Source of the DNA: Mallotus nudiflorus
Taxonomy: Eukaryota; Streptophyta; Magnoliopsida; Malpighiales; Euphorbiaceae
NCBI GenBank assembly: GCA_947683625.1
Contig: CANTUR010000651.1
Coordinates: forward strand, 310,001 to 374,000
Length of the DNA stretch: 64,000 bases
Reading direction: 5' to 3'
In this document: piece after piece, positions 39,533 through 53,344 of the stretch
Numbering within the stretch: position 1 is the first letter of the stretch
How the letters are laid out: the number at the start of each line of letters is the position of its first letter
Made by a program: the position numbers and the translations under genes
Notes under the pieces: model-generated
Seen by the model: the letters and a program-made list of their open reading frames with translations, nothing else
Databases searched by the model: none
Told to the model about the DNA's origin: nothing

Positions 39533-40320
39533 ATAACCATTGCCTTTCCCAAACATATCAATTCCCTTACTGTTACCAACATTATCAACATAAAAAGAGC
39601 CTTCAAAACCCAAAGTGTCTCTGATGGGCTTAACTTTACTACTATTTAATATAGTCTCCATTAAAAAGACTAATTTACGTTGTTTAGATCAAACCAAGTC
39701 TTGTAAAGCCCGAATAGACTGTGGGTTCCTAAGCCTATGAACGTTCTAACTTAAGAAACTCATTTGGCTGGGTGGGCCTAGGAACTAGAGCCCGCCAATA
39801 CCATATTTTTTGAATCACTGCTCTTGCTAATTGTTACATTCTTATATGGCCCATTGCACTCAACTATCCTTTCTTCAAACCTTCTCCTTTTCACCTTTAT
39901 AACAACTACACCTTCCATATCTTTTAACTGACCATGACCCATCATGTTAGCCATAGATTGTGTCTTATGATTGGCAAAAGGCTGTAATGAAGGAATATCC
40001 CGTTAATTGTGGCCATTATTCTGAGATTCCATTCCTTCTATATTCGAATTCTGCACCAATCCATCCATAACCATATTGTCCCCTTCACTGCGCATTCTAC
40101 CATCCTCTGACACCGACTATAAAACTATTTGGTAAAGCTATTTTCCACCAATGGTACCTTTTCCCTTGAACTTCGAAACTCTCAACCAATCTCCATAAGA
40201 CATTTCAAGTAAACGAAAAAGCAAATCATACACCTTAGCACAAAATTTATCTGTATGTCCTAAAATTCCACAGTATAAACAAAAAATAGGAAGCTTTTCA
40301 TACTTAAAAGAGACCTAGAA
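39533..40320 (-). pseudogene. LINE ORF1 zinc knuckle and start of ORF2 endonuclease
   Basis: On the minus strand, KYEKLPIFCLYCGILGHTDK (40320 downward) is a C-x2-C-x4-H-x4-C knuckle. The ORF2 start follows near 39760 with RLRNPQSIRALQDLV, LVFLMETILNSS and LGFEGSFYVD, the first motifs of the exonuclease-endonuclease-phosphatase domain. Stops interrupt both. Confidence 0.85.
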
Positions 40321-43300
40321 TGTAATATCCCATGTTTTTAAATATTTTATTACTGCATCGGGATATGCAGTGTTAATAATTTTAAAATATGATATTGATA
40401 TTTCATGAGTTGTTGATTAATTAAAATTGATTTTTAATTGTTTTAATATTATTTTGAATACTTTACGTAAAATTTTTCCGGGACTTGCATTTTCGGGGAA
40501 ATTGATACGTAAACTATTTATATTTAATTATTTTAAATAGATTTACGGACTTGCATGAACTCATACATATTTTTAAAATATTAGGTAACGTATATATGTG
40601 TATTTATTTAATTAATTAGGGTTTAATTAATTACCCTAATATTTTATTATTTATTTATTAGTTTTATTGTTATTTGATTATTTTTATTTATTATTAAATT
40701 TTAAAATATTTAATTATAAGTGTGTGGTGTATATTTAATGTGTGTAATTTAATATTATTTTAATATATAGTATAAAGTATATATATATACATATATACAT
40801 TTAATATTAACAAATTATAAAAGTTTGGTTTAATTACAAAACTGCCACTCTAGCTCCTTCTTCATCCCCGACCTTTCCCCCTCACCGTCCGCCGCTGCTA
40901 CTGCTGATTTCTTGCCGTTGGTGTACCGTCCGGTGTGCCACCTCCTTCCTCAGCCTTCCCCGCCGCCTGTTGCAGCCGTTTCCGACATCTGGAGGTCGAT
41001 TTCGGCCGGAGAAGCCGAAAGTGGGAGCAACGTCGTTCACGACGTTTTCGGCCACCGTTTTCGATACCGCCGGTCTCTTTCTTCTCCTTGAGCTCCGGTG
41101 AGTGTGATTCCAAGCTTTGTTTCACTTAAAATGGTCTTGATTTGCTTAGGTTTTGATTTTTCGAATTCGGCCTATTAGGGTTCTTGATTTTTTTGAACTT
41201 CAATTTGGTTGATTCATGAAAAGTCCCTTAACAAATGTTGATCCTAGTAGCTTAATATACATGTGTGAATTTTTGTAGAATTTTTGGAGATTATTTTAAT
41301 TTTTGGGTATTTTTGAATATTTTTAATATTATTTTCTAATTTTCGGAAATTAATTAATTAAATTATGATGTGTTTTATGGTAAATATAGGTGTTGAAATG
41401 AATTATAGGAATTTATTTGGAATTTTTATGAATTTCTATGTATTTATTTTGAATTTAATTAGTTTATGGAATTTTTGAAAAATAGGGTTAATTGTGTTTT
41501 TAATTGAAATTAATTAGTTAATTGAGTTTAATTATTGATATTATTGATAAATATGTTGAGAAAATTAATTTTTGGATAATTATACTATTTTTGGTGAATT
41601 TTTGAAGTAATTATAGTATATTTATATATATAGGGGTATTTTGGTAATTTTACATGAAATTGGCTAAAAATGTAATTTAATTGGTTTTAATAGTTATTTA
41701 AGGTATAAAAATGATTTCTACAAATTATTTAGTATTTTTAACTAATTAAAACTATTTTTCGTGAATTATTTTCAATTATATATATAATATACGATTTTAC
41801 TAATAAAATGAGTTTTTATCGGTTCTTAATGTGTTTTAAGGCCAATTATGTAATTTCTACTTATAAAATGAATTTCTATGTTATAAGGGTATTTTTGGTA
41901 TTTCTGAAATTGTTCCGTGAATTGTGGACCTCGGTCGGTAGATTGTAGTTTGAAGTCCGACCGAGGGGTTGTGGATGAGTTGTTGTGCCTATTTTTCAAA
42001 GTGTGTTTCTTTGTAGGACCGACTCTACTCTATGAGTAGAGAGATGTCCGTTTTACAAGGGAGGTTCTGCCGAATTTTCGGTAGAATTCTCGTAAAACGT
42101 GATATCCGGTCGAACCCTACTTCTGTTTCTGTGTTTAATATTCTATATCGAGTTTCTAGGATTTTCTGTTAGGTTTATTCTGATTTCTGTCATTATTGTT
42201 TATTTAGTTGCGCCGAGACTGAAGCCTAGTGGACCAGGCCCGTCGGATCCATCTCGTGGAGCGCACTAAGTGTGAGTTACTATTTTATATATATATGTGT
42301 TTAGGGTGCATGATTAGAAATGCATGTTTTATTTTGATTAAATATGCATAAATGATTTGATTAGTATTTAAGTTTATTTTTAGTTTACTTTTGGTTTATT
42401 TTTGGTATATATTAAATTATATGCATGTTTTATTAATAATTTATATTTAAAATGTTTTTAAATATATTTCTAGCTTAATTTGTAATTTGATTGGATTTAT
42501 TTGACGTATATATACTCAAAATATACCTAGTTTACTTTTGGTATATTTTCAGTATATATATGGTTTATATTGTTATTTTATTTAAATTCATGCATCATTT
42601 ATTTGTGAATGAATGTTTTATATTTATTAATGAAGGATATCAATAGAATGTGCTACCTAGTGGGTAGCACTAGGACCGAGTACGTACTGATACGCTTATA
42701 GCATTTAGGCTGTATTACTAACCATTTGTGGATATTGATTGGATATGATTATTTGATGTGTGAGATATGATTTAGGAGTGTGATTGCTGGAGCTCGGTTG
42801 ACTAAGTGTCTTGGGGCCAATCACACTGACAGTCAGACTGTTGGAACTCGGTTGACTTAGTGTCTTGGGGCCAGTCTACTGTCCAAATGGAATAAGTGAA
42901 TATATTTGGAATAAGTGAGCCTGTATGGCTAGAGTGTTGTCTAACACTGTTTTTGAGGTTGCGATATTATAGGGTTCTATTTGATCCTTCATAAACGATG
43001 ATTTTCAGTAAAATATATATAAAATGATTTTACAACATCTATGTGTATTTGTCTGTATATATACGTATTAGATATATATTATTGATTGTATGCATTGTCA
43101 TTTAGTATGCATGTATATATATTATAGTAATTCACTCAGTGATGTCTGACTCCCCTCCGTTGACTATTTTTCAGGAGAGTCATCATCTTCAGACCTCAGT
43201 AGCAGGCCTGTACGTCGAATTTCTTCCGCCCCGGCTTCTTTGTGTAAACTACTTCTCTGAGTCTTGAGTTTTATTTTATCTAGACACTACAATAGTCATT

Positions 43301-43570
43301 AAATGGTTAAAGAGATGTTGTATTATATTTGAACTGGATTTGTATTAAAGGAGTTTATATATATGTGATGATGAGGATTTGATTTAAATAAAGTTGGTGG
43401 ATATTATTTTGATATTCGTGATTTTATTCCGCTGCATAGTATTTTATTTAACTGTGATATTATTATTATTATTGTATGTTTATTTTATTTTTAAGCTTGA
43501 TACGGGTTCCGGATTCGAAAGAATTCCCGTTACCTAGCGTCGGTCATGACCCCTGTTTTGGGTCGTGACA
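40321..43570 (+). repeat. Solo LTR 4 of the long-LTR gypsy family (3250 bp)
   Basis: Flanked by perfect TAGAA duplications (40316-40320 and 43571-43575). Starts TGTAATATCCCA and ends CGTGACA. The splice-like donor is at 41098 and the acceptor ends at 42016 (TTTGTAG). The hairpin zone with two modules is at 42778-42881. It interrupts LINE ORF1 between the DUF4283-like domain and the zinc knuckle. Confidence 0.96.
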
Positions 43571-44160
43571 TAGAACCAATCTCCCCCTACCTTTCTTAAC
43601 TTCATACTTCTCTTAAGAGGATTGTGAATTGGAGTGGACATGCAAATCCTCATATAGCTTCTCTATACATTATTGAAATTCTTGGGGTCAAATTCAATAT
43701 ACTTTCTCACATAATTCCCGATGGTTTGACCAATCATTTCAGACATAAGCCCTGCATAAAGGTCGAACACCTGAATCCATATCTTCACTCGGTCTAGGAT
43801 GACTTTTGTTGGCTGTTCATTCAGTTCAAGTCTTTTGAGTATTAGTAAGTGTTTGTTAAAAGTCTACGGACTAGTCTCCATCACTCTCTAAATATTCAAC
43901 TCATAAAAGAAGTAAAATAGATACAATCCATTGCCTAGATCCTTAATGAAAACCCTTTTGATGGGCCTCCAAAGAGACACCATCAGATTTTGTATTGAAG
44001 AGAAGTCTGTGTTGCGATCAGTTAAGAAACTAACGTCCATTGGAATGTTGTCAGCGCTTAGTTATTTTCTACCTCATCCACCTCCACACCTATAGCCTCC
44101 TTCTCCCTTTCTATCAATGACAAGAGCAAATTGATCTTCCACTGTAAAAGCAAATAAAAC
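43571..44160 (-). pseudogene. LINE ORF1 N-terminal part (DUF4283-like)
   Basis: The minus-strand translation, reading past stops, gives EDQFALVID, LKRLELNEQPTKVILDRV, LYAGLMSEMIGQTIGNYV and NPLKRSMKLRKVGGDWF. This is the DUF4283-type domain of plant LINE ORF1 (nucleic-acid-binding gag-like protein). It ends at the target duplication of the solo LTR at 40321-43570 and resumes at 40320. Confidence 0.8.
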
Positions 44161-44246
44161 AATAAATTATCAAAAGATGAAAGATTCATAGCTTGTCATG
44201 AGACAAGAGTTATACGTATTTATATTTTGAGCAATTAATAAGACAC

Positions 44247-44283
<37 letters not shown>

Positions 44284-44715
44284 TAAACTTCACTCGACTT
44301 CAGCTTACTGTGTCATGACACTTTTTATTTAAAGTGATTTGAGTAACTTATTAACAAAAAAAATTAATTTTTGAAAATAGATAAAAATACTGATTTAGGA
44401 ATTTTAAAGTTTGTTGAAGGGCAAATTAGACAATGCACATAACATAATCTAACAAAATTACTCTCTCTTCTCGCTTTCCTTCTTTGGCTAAAGCTTAAGC
44501 TTCTTCTTTATTAGGTTTTGTCTGCAATTGCAAATCCAAAATCAGCACAGCACACAGCCACTGATACAGACACAGACACCTAACAAGCACGCTCGCATCT
44601 CTTCCTCTTTGTACCTAACATCAAGATTCGATCCATCAAATTAGGGTTTATAATCCATCAATTCTCCGTTATTGATGATCTTCACAGCGGCAATTACAGT
44701 TAATTCCTAACAATT
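44161..44715 (+). promoter_or_regulatory. Promoter and 5' UTR region of the AMBRA1-like gene
   Basis: Between the LINE 5' edge and the ATG at 44716. It includes an (AT)n array (44249-44281), then CT-rich leader sequence (TTACTCTCTCTTCTCGCTTT from 44459) typical of plant 5' UTRs. Only about 550 bases separate the gene start from the LINE, so the retroelement cluster lies directly upstream of its promoter. Confidence 0.55.
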
Positions 44716-47700
44716 ATGAACTTCAATTGCCAAAACAAGGAAATGAGTGGTCGTTCCGTACATCACGATCGGAATTCTGTGCAGAAATCTCATGATTCTT
44801 CTAGTAGTCCTCTGAGAAGGTCAGTTATATAACTCTATTGTGGTTTGCTTTGCTAGATTCATTAGAATTGTTGAGATTAGTGCAGTTTTAATACAGTTTG
44901 AAGAGTGTTTGGATCGAATTTGAGTTTTAGTTTTAGATTTCTGATTTGTGTATGTATGTTTTAGTGGTAGAAATGCATTGTGTTTGTTAGTGAGGAGGGA
45001 GATTTGTCCCAAAACGAAACATGTACCAAAGAGGCGGTGGGGAGATTCTTCTCAATGGAGTAATAGTAATGGTGGTAATGCTAATTCAAGGTCTGTACTG
45101 AGAAGTGAACCTGCAAGAGATGCGAAACGTGGTCTTATTTCGTGGTAATTTCTTCTGCCTCTTTACATTGTTTATGTCTGTTTAATGTTTTATTTTGTGT
45201 GTTTGTTTGTTGGTTTATTTGTTTAGTTATGTACTTTAGGGTTGAGGCTGAGTCGTTGCGGCATTTATCTGCTAAGTATTGTCCACTTGTGCCTCCTCCA
45301 CGGTCTACTATTGCAGCTGCGTTTAGTCCTGATGGAAGGAAACTTGCTTCTACGCAGTAAGTTTTCCTGATGTTCTTTGTTCATTTAGTCGAACATTAAT
45401 ATGTGATTGTATACTTATCTCACTTTTTATTATTTTCTTTTCAGTGGTGATCACACTGTGAAAATAATTGATTGTCAAACAGGATCCTGCTTAAAGGTGT
45501 TGAGAGGTCATCGGAGGACTCCTTGGGTGGTGAGTTGAAAAGTGGATTCACATAGTGTAACACTATACCAATTAGTTGTCAATTTGCTTGGCCTTTTTCA
45601 AAATTTCTGATTATTAACTTAACTAAATGGATTGTATTCTATGACATGTTTGAAAGGATCTTCCTGCTCAATGACTGCTAGTTCTTCTTTCAGTTAATTC
45701 CACTTAGGATTGTAAGTTACAAAAAATTATGGGACATGAAATGCCCTTCCTTCTCTCCTCTTGCTAGCTTGAGAATTTCTAGCATGTCAAACTAGCAACT
45801 ATTGGACTTTTGGTCAAGTGGTTGCCTCACGGTGCAGACTGATAGGGGTTGTTCAAATCCATGCATTTCCCTGCCTTCTCCATGAACCCAAAAGGAAAAG
45901 AAAGAGGCACATTGATCATCAGAGGCATCAGTTCTAAAGCTGTGAGCCTATATTCAGTGTAATTTTCTCAGTAGACCATAGGGGTTGGCTTAGTTGTGCT
46001 TTTACTCATTTTACTCTATGTGCCTGCCAAATGTTACTTTATGCTCCAACCAGGCTTTGCTATTGAAAATTTGGTTGTAAATTTTTCCCAAACAGCATCT
46101 GTGTTAGGCTTGTCATAATTTTCATTATTAGGTTGTCAATGACTGTTTTGTTTATAAACTAAATGACATACATTCTGGTTGCACATCTTCTTTTCTGTGT
46201 TCAATATTGAAAACTACTAAAAGTAATTGATTGAGTTCTCTCCTTTCCACCATTTCACTCCGTTGCTTGCTTGCTGCTGTTTTTTCTTTTTTTCCTTCTT
46301 TCCTCATTATTTCTATTGTTTCTATCATTTAAAAATTACATACTTGCTTTTCATCTCAATTCGATTGCCTGCTCCTGTTAATGGCTCACGTCTTTGTAGT
46401 TATCTCTTCCATATTAAGGTGCTTATCTTACAGGTTAGGTTCCACCCATTGTATCCTGAAATTCTTGCAAGTGGGAGCTTGGATCATCAGGTCCGCTTAT
46501 GGAATGCAAACACATCAGAGTGTATAGGCTATCGTGATTTCTGTAATTTCAACTTTGACTCATGTTTTGGTTACTCTTTTGTAATTTTTTCTCCTTGTAT
46601 GATTGCTGAAGCATGTATGGCATGTGGTGAACCTGATTTTACTGGATTTGTTTCCCTTGATAGATCGTCCTATTGCTTCTATTGCTTTTCATGCTGAAGG
46701 GGAACTGCTTGCAGTTGCGTCAGGTCACAAGGTGTTGAATCTCTCCTCTTTTTTGCTCCTTCATATAAGAGACAGAAGACATAAATTATAATTTTAACAT
46801 ACCATTTGTATTTCATATCATGTATCAGTTGTACATTTGGCACTACAATAAGGGAGGGGAGGCATCATCACCGGTCATTGTATTAAGGACAAGACGTTCT
46901 CTTCGGGCAGTGCATTTTCACCCACAGGCTGCACCATTTCTCTTGACTGCTGAGGTGAATAATTTAAAGGGCATTAATTGATTATATACTCATCCTATCG
47001 TGCAGATTAAATTAGTGGACTGATATGCAGGTCAATGATCTTGACTCTTCAGATTCATGTATGACACGTGCAACATCTCCGGGTTATCTTAAATATCCTC
47101 CTCCTGCTGTACTTGTAGCAAATGTTCAGTCTAGTGATCGTGTTAGTTTGTCCACCGAAGTGCCTCTCATGTCCACGCCTCTCTTGTTCATGCCTTCATT
47201 CTCTGTAGATGATACTAGAACAGATGCTAATAGACATGCCAGTTCAAGCACAATGAATGGGGAGTCTTCTGGTTCAAGGCCATTGCAAATAGATGCAAAT
47301 GCAGGAGTGGAATATGATACTTTAGTGTCTCCTATGGAGACATTCCCTGCAGTGGTGTCCAGTTCACATCCTGGTGCAGAAGGTACGACGAACAATCCTT
47401 GCCTTACTGGGATCAGAACTGGTGCTTCCAACACTGCTGTAGATGCTATGGAGACTGATGAAATTCAGCCTATAGGGGGGAATTTGCAACAAAATTGTAA
47501 TGATTCAGAAAGATCTGGTGGTAGTAATAGTGCAGTTGGAGGGTCTGAAAACATTTCAGCTGGGCAGCCATCTATAGGATTTGGGCAACTTCGTCAGTTT
47601 GTACCTTCTAGAGATCCAACATGGTGGGAGCTACACTTTTTGCAAGGATGGTTAATGGGTCAAAGTCAAGCTGGTGTTCCACCAGCACTTCCTTTTAATG

Positions 47701-50405
47701 TTGGCAGTCATGAATATCCAGCTCAGTATACTGGTTCCTCCTCATTTTATTTATCTAATCACAATATGGAGGCTGCAATGGCTACTTTAGCAATGCTTAC
47801 AAGCAGTAACCTATCTGGGAGATCTGGCATGCAACATCATGTTTCACACTTCCGCTTCCCTGGGGAAAGTATGGTTCACTTTAATACGCAAAATGATAGT
47901 ACTGATACTCAGTCTGATATTGCCACATCACTAGCTGCTGCTGCGGCAGAGTTACCTTGCACTGTAAAGCTTAGGGTGTGGCCACATGATATAGAACATC
48001 CTTGTGCCCAACTCAGCGTTGAAAAATGTCGCTTAACCATACCTCATGCTGTCCTATGTAGGTAAGTGGATTTCCCTTTGTAGATCCTTTATTATTTAAG
48101 ATATCAGAACAAAAGTATCTGCTTGTTGACATTACACCTTGATCTTGTGACATGCTCTGTTATAGTTTGGTTGTTTTCTGGGTTCTTTGACTCATGAACA
48201 TTTTGTAATAGCACATCATCATGCATTTGTTTTTGTGAAATTTAACGTCAAGTTTTACAAATGTTTTTTAGCCTTTCTTTCATATATATTTACTTTTTCA
48301 GCTTTGTCATGCAATTGTGTTTGCAGTGAAATGGGTGCCCATTTTTCACCTTGTGGAAGATATTTAGCTGCTTGTGTTGCTTGCATGCTTCCTAATATGG
48401 AGATTGATCCTGGATTACAAACACTAGTTCAACAAGATTCTGGGGTTTCAACGTCGCCTACTCGACATCCAATCTCAGCTCGCCAAGTTATGTATGAGCT
48501 TCGAATATATTCGCTGGAGGAAGCAACGTAAATTTCAGCCCAACTCATGATATATTATTTCTGTTATTGTTGCTCCTCCACCTGAGAGATAAGGTAATCT
48601 TATATGTAACTCTTTTTTTCTCTTTATTCAGCTTTGGTTCAGTGCTTGTATCACGAGCAATTAGAGCTGCCCACTGCTTGACTTCTATCCAGGTCAGTCG
48701 CTCTTTGGTAGATGGAATTTATTTGTGTCTTTTTGATCTGTGTGCCATGACAGGACTGTTTTGTGATATAACTGATTAATATGATCTGTTGTGACTCACT
48801 GTAAATAACTTTCTCTTCATATTACTGTTCTTTTTGTAAAGTTGTTAATTGCGTTTCTATGTTCTATTTGATGATATCTGGTGTGTGCATATTTCATCTA
48901 CATTTTTTGTTTTAACTCACCTCACTCTTTAGCTAGGAGAGGCATGCTTATGCTATTACTCTGTAGTATTAATATAGTGCATATAGCTGAGCTCCTTATA
49001 ATGACTTTCCTGTGGTCTCAGACTTGATAGTTTAGGTGTTTTGATCTAGATAGAGTGATATGGTCTATTAAGATACTGATTTCTGGAAAATATTAGGATT
49101 CCTGTTGCATTTGTGTGCTTAAAAGCTCGAATATGTTCATTTAGCTCCTTTGGATTTCACTTATTATGCTCGTGTAAATGCAATTTTGCTTCATCATTGC
49201 CTTTTCAACTATGATTTTATTTTGTTGTGGATTGTGTTTCATTATTCATGCTGTTTCTGCAGTTCTCACCCACTTCTGAGCATATATTATTGGCATATGG
49301 TCGACGTCATGGATCTCTTCTCAAAAGTATTGTTATTGATGGGGAAACAACATCTCCTGTTTACACAGTTCTGGAGGTAATAGTCCATTTTCTGATTCTC
49401 ACCATTTTTTGCATACTATAATTAACAAAATATTCCCCTCCCTCCTCAACCAAAAATAAATGAAAAGATAAATGTCCAAACAAGGATTCATATGCCACAA
49501 GTGTGACACTAGCATCCTTCTTAATATCTTGACCTGTTTGGCGTTTCCCTTGTTAAACTTCAATCACTAATACTCTGTTTCCATCATTTAGGTTTACAGA
49601 GTTTCGGATATGGAACTTGTGAGAGTTCTTCCTAGTGCTGAGGATGAGGTCAATGTTGCTTGCTTCCATCCTTTTGCTGGGGGTGGCCTTGTTTATGGAA
49701 CTAAGGTGTGCACTTTTTTCTGAATTTCCTTTTTGTCCGTCTATTTTCTTCAACAGTGCAACACTTTCTATGAATTGCAGGAGGGGAAACTTAGAGTCCT
49801 CAGATATGATGGTTCTTATGGTGGGAATTGCACTGCACCAAATTATTCTACAGAAGATAATTTGACTGAGGTAGATTATACAGTAAGCTTACCTAACATA
49901 TTCATAAATACATTTACTGATGAAAAACAAAATATTGCATGCCTTTTGATAGATAAAGAAAACCAATTTATCATATATAAGAAGGAAGCATTTCATAAGC
50001 ACTTCCACGAGCAGATCCTGTATGTTAATTGTTTTATGTACAAAAACAAGAAGGACTTTGGCAGTGCTGTGAGTGTTATATGTACAAAACTCCAATCTTA
50101 AAAGCCAGCTAGAAGAGATATCATCCCTTCTTGTTATTTGAGATTTGGAGTTTGTGCAGGAGCTCTGTCAAAGGGTCCAGTATTGACTAAAATTGAACTC
50201 AGATTTCTTCATCTGCAGTAATTATTTTGTGCCTCCTCAAAATGCCATGCAAATGTTTGTAATCTGCTTTTCGTGGATGGTGAAGTATAATAAAATTCTT
50301 TTGAGTATTGAAGCTATCTAACTTCGAGTGACAATAATTAATAAAAATTGGTGTCTATAATTTTTGTGCTGATTGCAGGTGCAGACATATGCTCAAGAAG
50401 GTTAA
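44716..50405 (+). CDS. AMBRA1-like WD40 protein
   Basis: Fourteen exons: 44716-44819, 44965-45144, 45240-45356, 45445-45529, 46434-46542, 46664-46731, 46829-46954, 47031-48061, 48327-48527, 48632-48692, 49263-49376, 49592-49705, 49781-49870, 50379-50405. All have GT..AG borders; the sum is 2427 bases, 808 aa, with no break. WD40 blades lie at about residues 97-263 (AAFSPDGRKLAST, ILASGSLDHQVRLWN, LRAVHFHPQAAPFLLTAE), then a Ser-rich, probably disordered linker (264-600), then more blades at about 605-800 (MGAHFSPCGRYLAACVA, FSPTSEHILLAYG). This split layout is that of AMBRA1, a DDB1-CUL4 substrate receptor linked to autophagy and cyclin D turnover in animals. Its role in plants is less clear. 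Retention of the last intron would replace the seven C-terminal residues with a longer tail ending near 50101. Confidence 0.92.
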
Positions 50406-52624
50406 AATATTCAGTACCCCACTTTGAACATGTGATACATGAACTCCACCTGGAAGGTACACATTCATAACCTTATTTAACACAGATTATATAATCAGAG
50501 TTTGAGGTTTTGGTAGACTAATATTTTTATTGTTCTTCTAATTTGTACATTGTTTGCTTTCTTAGAACAGGAGCAGGGCTTTGGTTATGGATAGAAACAA
50601 AGTTGACATATGGTGTGAGTTCAAATGCATTTAACATTGACAACATACCTGGTTTGAATCAGCTGCGACTAACTGTTGGGTTCTTTACATGTAAAATCTC
50701 CCACCAGCAGAAAATCTTATCAGTGTAAAATGTATGTGCTGAAATGTAAAATGTCGTGTACCAGTAATGTACTAATATAAATGTGCTTCTTTCCCTTTTT
50801 CAATTGCATTTTTTTCCTTAAAAAAAAGAGAGAGAGAGAAATGTTCCCTTTTTTTAATTTCTTGCTCACAAATATGAAGTGCTAGTTTTCTTGAGCAATT
50901 ATTAGCATTCAACATCAGGAAAATATGCACAAATTTGACTCCGTTTAAGCTCTGCTGGGGTTCTCTCTATCCCTCCAGTAGGCAATTGCCTGTATATTAG
51001 TGTTTGCACGATAAATCTTTTGTGGATAAACCATGTGCGATGTCTAGGTGCTTAATTTAGCATCAAATTTTTTGTGGGTAAACCATGTGCAATTTCTGGG
51101 TGTGCTTGAATTAGCATTCAATATCCTTGAATGCCTCACGTTTTTAAGAAGCCTATATGCTACGCCTTGAGCATCTTCGTCTTCACTTGGACTAGCTTTA
51201 TGAATTTCATGGATCGTACATGCTCATTTATGGCCAAACAATGTAATAAATGCAGTGCATTTGGTGGGTAGCAGTTGAACAGTAATCAACACGTGGAAGG
51301 AGACTGGGTGATTCAACGAACAATAGATTATATGCATGCTGGTGTAGATTTAAAGCAGGTATGGGAGATGCTATAAAAGCCAATACATGAAAGAGAGAGG
51401 AGTTATGTTTGATTATAAAGAAAATGGAATTCTGAATCTGATCAGATCATTCATTCAATACAGGCACACTGCAAAACATACATACAGCTAAGCATACAGC
51501 AAGAAATGGGTCCCTAAAGCCCTAAAATTTTTATTATTTCTTATTTTTTTAAGAAAAGAAATTTCACCTGAACTGTAATTGATTCCCTTTGGACCAAACC
51601 CTTTTTACCAAATCAGAAATCCAAGTACTAATAGACAATGAATGGTATATTCTTTTTCTCTGCCTCAACTTGATAGTGATGATAATCAACTTCTTAGAAC
51701 TATTACAAAATTGTCGTCAATGGCTCAGAGCTTCACTTTGTCCTTTCAATATTTGTTTGTTTTTGATTTTCTTTTTCTTTTTTTTTTCCTTTCCTTTTAG
51801 AAGGAACTTAAAAGTTAAATTTATAATCCTCACATTATAAAAAATAAATGTTTTCTTTTTCAATTATATATTTTTAAAAATCATATAAAAATTATAATAT
51901 AAATTTAAAGTTATATTTTATTATGAACTAAACCAAATTGTAACGTACGTAGGCTGCACCACCCAAAATTTTGAAGGCCAAAATTCAAACTGTTATAATG
52001 GAACAAATTAAAAAAGATACTTGTATGATATCTCTCTGATGACATCGATAAATCCCATCATATAATCAACAGTCATAAAAGAACCATGGTAGATATTTTC
52101 TTTTTGAAACAATTTTTTAATTTTTTTTAATAATTAGGACACAGATAGTTAAGTCTCCTGATTTGCAGTGTGAGAACAATGAAGTTGAATAAATTTTACT
52201 TGATCCTGGAATATAATATTTTAATATCCATTTTAAGTGGATTAGATTATAATAGATTTTTTATTATTATATTAAAACACATTTTAGATATATGGTTGAC
52301 TGGTCAAAGGATACATTAATTAAAAAGCTTTTAGTTTGAAAGTGACTAGCATTGACTAATTGTTTTCCCTTTCTTTGACTGGCCCATCACTTTCATTAAT
52401 CTAACATACAAACAATTAAGATTAAGATCAATAAAACAAAACAAATAATAATAATAATAATAATACCTCAATAATAGAGCCCTAAAAAAATAAGACAAAA
52501 AATAAAATAAAATCGCAAAGAATAGATTGATCTATCAAATATATTGAAATTAATTCAACAAAATAAGAGATTAATTTGTTTCATATATATATATTTTATA
52601 TGTAATATAAGGTCAGTACTACTG
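50406..52624. other. 3' UTR of the AMBRA1-like gene and spacer to the cupin gene
   Basis: Transcribed 3' flank probably runs to about 50780 (AATATAAATG near 50775). A local direct repeat of about 50 bases (GTGGATAAACCATGTGCGATG near 51022 and GTGGGTAAACCATGTGCAATT near 51075) lies in 51009-51118. The rest is AT-rich with no gene seen. The cupin gene converges from the other strand. Confidence 0.55.
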
Positions 52625-53091
52625 CTATGAAGATGATGAAGAAGATGGTGGTGGTGGTGGTGGTGGTGAAGAATTTGACTCAAATTTATAGTATTTATCA
52701 ACGGCTATAGATACATCCCAAGTACAACTGAGTCCTTTGGGTATGATGACAAGATCTCCTGCACCAAACTCTACAAATTCTGATGATCCTTTAGGGTATG
52801 CTTTCACCTTCCCTTTCAACAAGTAACATGTCTCTTCTGCATCAAATTTTAGCTGATATCTTCCCGGTGAGCAACCCCATCTTTTTTTTTTTTTTGCGAA
52901 AAAACCAAAAACCCATATCAGAAAATTAACCACAAAGAAACACCAGGACCATAAAATCATACATTAAAAAAAAAAAAAAAGGTAAAGAACAGTAGGACTA
53001 CTCACTTTGGCCAGCACTTGATGTTTAATTCATTGAGTCTTGACTCTGATGGGTTCTTTTCAACTATAATTCTCAGGTCTCCTGCTGCCAT
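52625..53091 (-). CDS. Small cupin (DUF861/Cupin_3-like) protein
   Basis: Two exons: 53091-53006 and 52880-52625, intron 52881-53005, 342 coding bases, 113 aa. The start MAAGDLRIIVEKNPSESRLN is followed by WPKWGCSPGRYQLKFDAEE, CYLLKGKVKAYP, FGAGDLVIIPKGLSCTWDV and YYKF, the single-domain plant RmlC-like cupin family. These proteins are small beta-barrels; their reaction in plants is not established as far as I know. The conserved GD.V..P and W.V positions are present. The C-terminal tail is a run of Pro then Ser encoded by a GGT/GAT microsatellite (about 52628-52668), which looks like a lineage-specific extension. Confidence 0.92.
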
Positions 53092-53344
53092 AGCTCTAAA
53101 AGAATAAAGGGTAGTGATTGATTGATTGATTGGTGAACGGCAACAGAAACCAAAACCAAACAAACCAGAATCAAAGAGAAGAAGAAGAAGAAGGTTAAAG
53201 GTATATCAGGTTATTGTTTTTTAAGCATATTCGGTATAAAAGGTGTATATTTATATATGAGCAATTGGAGAGGGAATCATACAGATTTTTTTATTTTGTT
53301 TTGTTTTCAACATGTTAGAAGCTAATGAGGATAAGGTACCTTGG

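Noticed and set aside
46227..46697. 156-codon ORF overlapping AMBRA1-like exons
   Set aside because: Its first half is intron sequence read through; only 46434-46542 is exon, bordered by good splice sites.
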